Shown piece by piece: positions 59,121 through 64,000 of a DNA stretch of 64,000 nt. The notes beneath the pieces were generated by a model, which saw only the letters and a list, made by a program, of their open reading frames with translations, made no database searches and was not told where the DNA came from. The stretch comes from Palleronia salina (lineage in GTDB: Bacteria; Pseudomonadota; Alphaproteobacteria; Rhodobacterales; Rhodobacteraceae): NCBI RefSeq assembly GCF_900141995.1, contig NZ_FQZA01000007.1, forward strand, positions 1 through 64,000, written 5' to 3'. Within the stretch, counting starts at the first letter, position 1. The number at the start of each line of letters is the position of its first letter. The position numbers and the translations under genes are program-made.

Positions 59121-59813
59121 TCAGTCGACCGGTTGCCGGGCCGCGTCTGGCGTCGCCGTGCCCTCGGCCCCGGCCTCGGCGTCGTCAGCCGAGCAGAGAT
59201 AGACGGCGCCCCCGACGGCGACCAGGCTGACGGCCGCGGCGCCGGCCAGCGCGGGGGCGGCCAGCGCGGCGGACACCGCGCCGCTGGCACCGGTGCCGAC
59301 GCTGGAGGCGATCGACGCGGCGCTGCCCGACAGGATCGCCGCGCCCGAGGCGTGCAGGACGGCATTGGTGCGACTCTGCCCTTCGGCGCGGCCGGTGGCG
59401 ATATCGGTGGCGGTTCCGGCGATGCCAACCGCCGTGTCGCGCGCGGTGTTGACCCGTTCGCAGGCGGTGCGGGCGCAGCGGCCACGGTACGTGCGTTCGC
59501 CCGGCACCAGCAGGAAGCCCAGCAGGTCATCGGGCAGCAGGCAATACCCGCTCAGATCATCTTCGGGAACCTCGCGAGCGAGGAACGCGATCAGCGTTTC
59601 GCTGTCGCAGGCGGGAGGACGGCCCCGCACCCGGTCGAGGCCCAGGGCGGCCCAGCCCGCCGCGCGTTCGCGCAGGCCTGGGCGCGGCGCGTCGAGCGCG
59701 TCACGGTCGATGGTGAGGGTCGTTGAGTTGACCTCGGCCCGGCAGAGATCCTCGGCCAGGGCAGGGGTGGCACAGACGACGGAGGCGAAGAGGAAGCAGG
59801 TAAAACGGCCCAT
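59121..59813 (-). CDS. Exported protein of unknown function with C-terminal membrane segment
   Basis: 230 aa. A signal peptide (to about PALAE) is followed by a soluble region with Cys pairs (LCRAEVNST, PACDSET, GYCLLPDD, GRCARTACERVN). An Ala/Gly/Ser-rich stretch and a hydrophobic segment (ALAAPALAGAAAVSLVAVGGAVYLC) come near the C-terminus. I do not recognise a family. It starts 10 bases after the helicase stop and is likely co-transcribed with it. Confidence 0.6.
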   Translation of the reverse strand: MGRFTCFLFASVVCATPALAEDLCRAEVNSTTLTIDRDALDAPRPGLRERAAGWAALGLDRVRGRPPACDSETLIAFLAREVPEDDLSGYCLLPDDLLGFLLVPGERTYRGRCARTACERVNTARDTAVGIAGTATDIATGRAEGQSRTNAVLHASGAAILSGSAASIASSVGTGASGAVSAALAAPALAGAAAVSLVAVGGAVYLCSADDAEAGAEGTATPDAARQPVD

Positions 59814-59823
59814 GGGCCGTGAG

Positions 59824-61347
59824 CTAGCCCGCTAGACGCTCTTCGAAAGACTTCTCGATGAATGTCGGCAGATGATCGCCCATGCCCTTGACCGCATCGT
59901 CGCCCGACGCGCCCTTGCCGCGTCCCCGGCCGCGACCACCGCGGCGGGATCCGCTTTCGGCCTCGGTCTTGGGCGTCTCGTCCTTGGGCGCTTCGGCCTT
60001 GGGGGCGTCGTCCTTCGGCGTCTCGGCTTTCGAAGGAGTCTCGTCGGCGGGTGCCTCGGACGCGGTTTCTTTCGCCGGGGCGGTGTCCGCTTTCGCCGGC
60101 GCGGTGTCTGCGTCGGACTTGCGGCGGCGCGAGCGGCTGCGCTTGGGCTTCTCGTCGGTCGCGGCCTCGGCCGTCGCAGGCTCTTCCGGCGCGTCGTTGC
60201 CCAGCGGGCTGTCGAGGCGCGGGATCTGTTTCTCGATCAGCCGCTCGACATCGTCGAGGTTCTTTTCGTCCTGGGGCACGCAGATCATGATCGCCTTGCC
60301 CTCTCGCCCCGCGCGGCCGGTCCGGCCGATGCGGTGGACGTAATCCTCGGCGTGGCTGGGCACGTCGAAGTTGAACACGTGGCTCACGGCGGGCACGTCG
60401 AGGCCCCGGGCGGCCACGTCCGAGGCGACGAGGAAGCGCAGGTCGCCCGCGCGGAAGCCATCGAGCGTGCGGGTGCGCTGCGACTGGTCCAGGTCGCCAT
60501 GGATGGGCGCCGCGTCATAGCCGTATTTCTTGAGGCTCTTGGCCACCACGTCCACGTCCATCTTGCGGTTGCAGAAGATGATCGCGTTCGAGCAGGCGTC
60601 GCCTTCCTTGTCGATCAGCGCGCGCAGCAGCTTGCGCTTCTCGCTGGGCTGGCGATCCTTGCGCGAGCCCTTGAACATCACCACGCCCTGTTCGATCGTC
60701 TCGGACGCGGTGGCCTGGCGGGCGACCTCGACGCGTTCGGGATTAGACAGGAAGGTGTTGGTGATCCGCTCGATCTCGGGCGCCATGGTGGCCGAGAAGA
60801 ACAAGGTCTGCCGGGTGAAGGGGACCAGGCTGAAGATCCGCTCGATATCGGGGATGAACCCCATGTCGAGCATCCGGTCGGCCTCGTCCACCACCATGAT
60901 CTTGACGTCGGTGAGCAGGAGCTTGCCCCGCTCGAAATGGTCGAGCAGGCGGCCCGGCGTCGCGATGAGCACATCGACGCCCTTGTCGATCAGCACGTCC
61001 TGTTCCTTGAACGAGACACCGCCGATCAGCAGCGCCTTGGTCAGGCGCACGTGCTTGGCGTAGGTGTCGAAGTTCTCGGCCACCTGGGCGGCCAGTTCGC
61101 GGGTCGGTGCCAGCACCAGGCTGCGCGGCATGCGCGCCTTGGCGCGGCCGCGGGCGAGCTGGGTGATCATCGGCAGGGTGAAGGACGCGGTCTTGCCGGT
61201 GCCGGTCTGGGCGATGCCCAGCACGTCGCGTCCCTCCAGCGCGGCGGGAATCGCCCCGGCCTGGATGGGGGTCGGCGTGGTGTAGCCGGCTTCTTCGATG
61301 GCTTTCTGGACCTTGGGGCCCAGCTTCAGGTCGCTGAATTTCGTCAT
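59824..61347 (-). CDS. DEAD-box ATP-dependent RNA helicase (RhlE-like)
   Basis: 507 aa. The helicase core (about 1-375) has the Q motif, AQTGTGKT, PTRELA, TPGRLLDH, VDEADRML, SATM and HRIGRTGRAGREG. A C-terminal tail of about 120 residues is low complexity: Arg/Ser/Lys, then repeated Ala-Pro-Lys and Glu-Thr-Pro-Lys units, then an RGG-like GGRGRGRGKG. Such tails bind RNA. It probably remodels rRNA or mRNA, perhaps in the cold. The promoter at 61450-61478 would give a leader of about 100 bases with a 6-bp hairpin. Confidence 0.92.
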   Translation of the reverse strand: MTKFSDLKLGPKVQKAIEEAGYTTPTPIQAGAIPAALEGRDVLGIAQTGTGKTASFTLPMITQLARGRAKARMPRSLVLAPTRELAAQVAENFDTYAKHVRLTKALLIGGVSFKEQDVLIDKGVDVLIATPGRLLDHFERGKLLLTDVKIMVVDEADRMLDMGFIPDIERIFSLVPFTRQTLFFSATMAPEIERITNTFLSNPERVEVARQATASETIEQGVVMFKGSRKDRQPSEKRKLLRALIDKEGDACSNAIIFCNRKMDVDVVAKSLKKYGYDAAPIHGDLDQSQRTRTLDGFRAGDLRFLVASDVAARGLDVPAVSHVFNFDVPSHAEDYVHRIGRTGRAGREGKAIMICVPQDEKNLDDVERLIEKQIPRLDSPLGNDAPEEPATAEAATDEKPKRSRSRRRKSDADTAPAKADTAPAKETASEAPADETPSKAETPKDDAPKAEAPKDETPKTEAESGSRRGGRGRGRGKGASGDDAVKGMGDHLPTFIEKSFEERLAG

Positions 61348-61364
61348 GTGTGTCCGAACGTCGA

Positions 61365-61380
61365 GGCGGCCCGTGCCGCC
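61365..61380 (-). promoter_or_regulatory. Hairpin in the predicted helicase leader
   Basis: Minus strand GGCGGC-ACGG-GCCGCC, a 6-bp GC stem with a 4-base loop, ending 17 bases before the helicase ATG. It could affect ribosome access. Confidence 0.35.
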
Positions 61381-61449
61381 TTTGCATGTTGGGACGATGA
61401 AAAACGGCCGTCCCGTCGAATAGGCGCACGCGCATCGCCGCCCGGCGCC

Positions 61450-61478
61450 TGACTACTGGCTTGACGGCCCGTCGTCAA
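61450..61478 (-). promoter_or_regulatory. Candidate helicase promoter
   Basis: Minus strand TTGACG (61478-61473), a 17-base spacer and TAGTCA (61455-61450), downstream of the exoD-like stop. Predicted transcription start is near 61443, leaving a leader of about 96 bases. Confidence 0.5.
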
Positions 61479-61506
61479 TCGGCGGGTGGTTTCCCGCGCC
61501 CGGCCG

Positions 61507-62103
61507 TCAGAGCGCCGCCACCATCGCCCAGCCCACCGGGGCGAGCGTCGCGAAGCCCAGAAGCAGGATCGCGCCGTTGCCCATGGTCAGGCCCAGCCCG
61601 AACAGGAAGCAGGGCACCGCCAGCATGGCGGGCAGCCCCGGCACGAAGCCCGCCAGCACCATGATCACGCCACCCAACGCCGTGGCCGTGCCGACGGCCG
61701 CCAGGACGACCCGTGCCCGGGCCAGCCCCCGCAGCCGGCCGGACAGGGTGTCGTCGATCCAGTTGGCCACGGGGGACGCCTTGTTCACCGCGCGCGACAG
61801 GGCGGATTTCGGGATCTCGCGCCGTCCCAGCAGATCCGGCACGCGCAAGCCACGCCGGCCGCGCAGAAGCTGCACGCCGAGGATCACCAGCGTCGCGCCC
61901 ACCAGGGCCGGAACGCCCGGCACCATTCCCACCGGCAGAAGCAGGAATGCGCTGATCGTCAGGAGGAGCGGGCCGAATCCCCGCGCCTGCAGGGTTTCGA
62001 GAAGCACGTCGAACCGCACGCCGCCGTCGCCGTCCGACAACTCGCCCAGCCGGGCGAGCAGGGACTGCACGCGGTGGTTTTCGCCCGGCTCGGATTCGGT
62101 CAT
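61507..62103 (-). CDS. ExoD-like membrane protein
   Basis: 198 aa with four or five hydrophobic segments (LLLTISAFLLLPVGMVPGVPALVGATLVILG, VVLAAVGTATALGGVIMVLAGFVPGLPAMLAVPCFLFGLGLTMG). The sequence is typical of the ExoD family linked to exopolysaccharide production in rhizobia. Its molecular activity is unknown. It lies 40 bases after prfC, behind a terminator-like hairpin. Confidence 0.8.
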   Translation of the reverse strand: MTESEPGENHRVQSLLARLGELSDGDGGVRFDVLLETLQARGFGPLLLTISAFLLLPVGMVPGVPALVGATLVILGVQLLRGRRGLRVPDLLGRREIPKSALSRAVNKASPVANWIDDTLSGRLRGLARARVVLAAVGTATALGGVIMVLAGFVPGLPAMLAVPCFLFGLGLTMGNGAILLLGFATLAPVGWAMVAAL

Positions 62104-62108
62104 GTGGC

Positions 62109-62135
62109 AAAAACGCGCAGGCGCCCCGGCGCGTT
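62109..62135 (-). terminator. Terminator of prfC
   Basis: On the minus strand AACGCGC (62135-62129) pairs with GCGCGTT (62118-62112) around a 10-base loop, followed by T residues to 62109. It lies just after the prfC stop and directly before the exoD-like start, so it may also act as an attenuator. Confidence 0.55.
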
Positions 62136-62143
62136 CCGATTGC

Positions 62144-63751
62144 CTAGACCATCATCTCTTTTGTCGCGGTCAGGTTGATGTCGGGATAGTCCCGCGCCAC
62201 GCGGTCGATGTCCCATTGCAGGCGCGTTAGGTAGACGAGGTCGCCGTCATTGTCGTGGGCGATGTGCTGCTTGTTGGCCTGCACGAACTTGTCCACCGCC
62301 GCGTCCGTGCCCGACACCCAGCGGGCCGAGGTGAACTGCGAGCCCTCGAAGCGGACGGGCAGGCCGTATTCCAGCTCGATCCGGCTGGCCAGGACCTCAA
62401 ACTGCAGCGCGCCGACCACGCCCACGATGAACCCCGCGCCCATCATCGGCTTGAACACCTTGGCGGCGCCTTCCTCGGCGAACTGGCTCAGGGCCTTGTC
62501 CAGGTGCTTGGCCTTCATCGGGTCGCCCGCGCGGCAGTTTTGCAGAAGCTCGGGCGCGAACGAGGGGATGCCGCTGACGCGCAGCGCCTCGCCTTCGGTC
62601 AGCGTGTCGCCGATGCGCAGCTGCCCGTGGTTCGGGATGCCCATGATGTCGCCGGCCCAGGCCTCTTCGGCCAGCTCACGGTCGGAGGCCAGGAACAGCA
62701 CGGGGTTCGAGATCGCCATGGGCTTCTTCGACCGCACATGGGTCAGCTTCATGCCGCGCTTGAAATGTCCCGACGCCATGCGGACGAAGGCCACGCGATC
62801 GCGGTGCTTGGGGTCCATGTTGGCCTGCACCTTGAAGACGAAGCCGGTGACCTTGTCCTCGTCGGGGCTGATCTGGCGCGGCTCGGCCTTCTGCGGCTGG
62901 GGCTGGGGGCCGAAATCGCCGATCCCGGTCATCAACTCCTTCACGCCGAAGCTGTTGATGGCGCTGCCGAACCAGATCGGCGTGAGCGTCCCGTCCAGAA
63001 GCGCCTGCTGGTCGAAGGCCGGAAGCAGCTCGCGCGCCATCTCGACCTCTTCGCGCAGCTGCTCCAGCAGGGCGGGGGGCACGTGATCGGCCATCTTCGG
63101 GTCGTCGAGGCCCTGGAGCCGGATGGTCTCGGCCACCTTGTTGCGGTCGGCCCGGTCCATGAGTTCCAGCCGGTCGTTCAGGATGTCGTAGCAGCCCAGG
63201 AAATCGCGGCCCTGGCCGATGGGCCAGCTGGCCGGCGTCACGTCGATGGCCAGGTTTTCCTGGATCTCGTCGATGATCTCGAACGTGTCGCGCGCCTCGC
63301 GGTCCATCTTGTTGCAGAAGGTCAGGATTGGCAGGTCGCGCAGGCGGCAGACCTCGAACAGCTTCTGGGTCTGGCTCTCCACGCCCTTGGCGCCGTCGAT
63401 CACCATCACCGCCGCGTCCACCGCGGTGAGCGTGCGATAGGTGTCTTCCGAGAAGTCGCTGTGGCCGGGCGTGTCCACCAGGTTGAAGCGGTAGGTGCCG
63501 AAATCGAAGGACATGGCCGAGGCCGAGACCGAGATGCCCCGGTCCTTTTCCATCTGCATGAAGTCCGAGCGCGTGCGCCGCGCCTCGCCCTTGGCGCGGA
63601 CCTGTCCGGCCATCTGGATGGCGCCGCCATACAGCAGGAACTTCTCGGTCAGCGTGGTCTTGCCCGCGTCCGGGTGGCTGATGATGGCAAAGGTCCTGCG
63701 CCGCGCGATCTCGGGCGGCAGGGGGGCGGCATTGTGCGAACGATCCAACAT
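62144..63751 (-). CDS. prfC: Peptide chain release factor 3
   Basis: 535 aa translational GTPase that recycles RF1/RF2 after termination. G motifs are IISHPDAGKTTLTEK (G1), DTPGHSDF (G3) and CNKMDRE (G4). The C-terminal RF3 domain includes GVVGALQFEVLASRIELEYGLPVRFE. The start is the ATG at 63751. A TATATC -10 ends exactly 7 bases before it and no ribosome site is seen, so the mRNA may be leaderless. Confidence 0.95.
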   Translation of the reverse strand: MLDRSHNAAPLPPEIARRRTFAIISHPDAGKTTLTEKFLLYGGAIQMAGQVRAKGEARRTRSDFMQMEKDRGISVSASAMSFDFGTYRFNLVDTPGHSDFSEDTYRTLTAVDAAVMVIDGAKGVESQTQKLFEVCRLRDLPILTFCNKMDREARDTFEIIDEIQENLAIDVTPASWPIGQGRDFLGCYDILNDRLELMDRADRNKVAETIRLQGLDDPKMADHVPPALLEQLREEVEMARELLPAFDQQALLDGTLTPIWFGSAINSFGVKELMTGIGDFGPQPQPQKAEPRQISPDEDKVTGFVFKVQANMDPKHRDRVAFVRMASGHFKRGMKLTHVRSKKPMAISNPVLFLASDRELAEEAWAGDIMGIPNHGQLRIGDTLTEGEALRVSGIPSFAPELLQNCRAGDPMKAKHLDKALSQFAEEGAAKVFKPMMGAGFIVGVVGALQFEVLASRIELEYGLPVRFEGSQFTSARWVSGTDAAVDKFVQANKQHIAHDNDGDLVYLTRLQWDIDRVARDYPDINLTATKEMMV

Positions 63752-63758
63752 GGGCTGC

Positions 63759-63787
63759 GATATAGGCCGCGCGGGATTGGCACGCAA
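63759..63787 (-). promoter_or_regulatory. Candidate leaderless promoter of prfC
   Basis: Minus strand TTGCGT, a 17-base spacer and TATATC, with 7 bases (GCAGCCC) to the ATG. The -35 is weak (3 of 6), the -10 good. Confidence 0.4.
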
Positions 63788-63837
63788 TCGGGCGCGTTTC
63801 GTGGTATGCTGAACCCACCTGACGGGGAGGTGGACTC

Positions 63838-64000
63838 ATGGAACTGATGGCAGTTGCGAAACAGCTGGTCGAGCGGGTGCGCGATGGCGACGGCACCCGG
63901 CTGCTGGACGAGATCTACGACGAGGATGCGCGCTCGATCGAGGCCTGGAGCCCGGAGGGGCAGGACCGGGAAACGCGCGGGCTGGACGCGCTGCGCGGCA
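63838..64000 (+). CDS. NTF2/SnoaL-like protein (5' part, cut by window end)
   Basis: The first 54 codons are present (MELMAVAKQLVERVRDGDG...). The opening helices and the LLDEIYDEDARSIEAW stretch resemble the nuclear-transport-factor-2-like (SnoaL) fold, small cone-shaped domains with varied or no enzyme activity. GGGGAGGTGG precedes the ATG. It is divergent from prfC. The family call is tentative because most of the gene is missing. Confidence 0.6.
   Translation, partial: MELMAVAKQLVERVRDGDGTRLLDEIYDEDARSIEAWSPEGQDRETRGLDALRG

Overview
This is a 64 kb, very GC-rich, gene-dense chromosomal segment. Gene content and protein sequences point to an alphaproteobacterium of the family Rhodobacteraceae (Roseobacter/Rhodobacter group). 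The supporting evidence is the nuo cluster filled with family-type small extra genes (DUF5337- and DUF5333-like), the nuoN-birA-coaX-rnj run, the glmS-glmU/gph arrangement and the ivd-mcc leucine-degradation genes. It looks like core chromosome: I found no insertion sequence, phage, plasmid or CRISPR feature.

Layout. 0-7.4 kb: tRNA-Tyr, the 23S rRNA methyltransferase RlmB, a CoA-binding protein, and the histidine genes hisB, hisH, hisA, hisF and hisE on the minus strand. The his genes are broken into three blocks by small plus-strand genes (DUF302, DUF2147, an alpha/beta hydrolase and lipoproteins). 7.4-14.3 kb: a pyruvate dehydrogenase operon (homodimeric E1, E2, and an E3 carrying its own lipoyl domain), then a phasin gene; both units end in clear terminators. 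14.3-24.5 kb: a DUF3422 membrane protein, a MATE exporter, an M20 amidohydrolase with an overlapping glutamine amidotransferase, a single-ORF fusion of the Kdo transferase WaaA with an LpcC-like glycosyltransferase, moaA, a lipoprotein and an acyl-CoA synthetase. 24.5-35.6 kb: glmS-glmU (UDP-GlcNAc synthesis), a phosphoglycolate phosphatase, then isovaleryl-CoA dehydrogenase and both methylcrotonyl-CoA carboxylase subunits, with a nitronate monooxygenase between the two subunits and a GST after them.

35.7-55.8 kb: all 14 subunits of respiratory complex I (nuoA-N). nuoA is cut off from nuoB by an opposite-strand membrane-protein gene. From nuoD to nuoI, up to nine accessory ORFs lie between the subunit genes: a secreted protein with a duplicated two-cysteine domain, a helix-hairpin-helix domain present both on the NuoE C-terminus and on the next membrane protein, a four-EF-hand exported protein, lipoproteins and small DUF proteins. 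This is the most interesting part of the window. 55.8-64 kb: birA (the ligase expected to biotinylate MccA), coaX, RNase J, an exported protein of unknown function, a DEAD-box helicase with a predicted long leader, ExoD-like protein, prfC, and the start of an NTF2-like gene cut by the window end.

Other signals. Many gene starts are preceded by TTGnnn-16/17-TAnnnn promoter-like sites whose -10 often contains the rare tetranucleotide CTAG. At moaA, its divergent lipoprotein gene and prfC the -10 lies exactly 7 bases before the ATG, which predicts leaderless mRNAs. Two dispersed intergenic repeat families (a 62-base hairpin element in two copies and a ~22-base element in four copies) sit just downstream of plus-strand genes.
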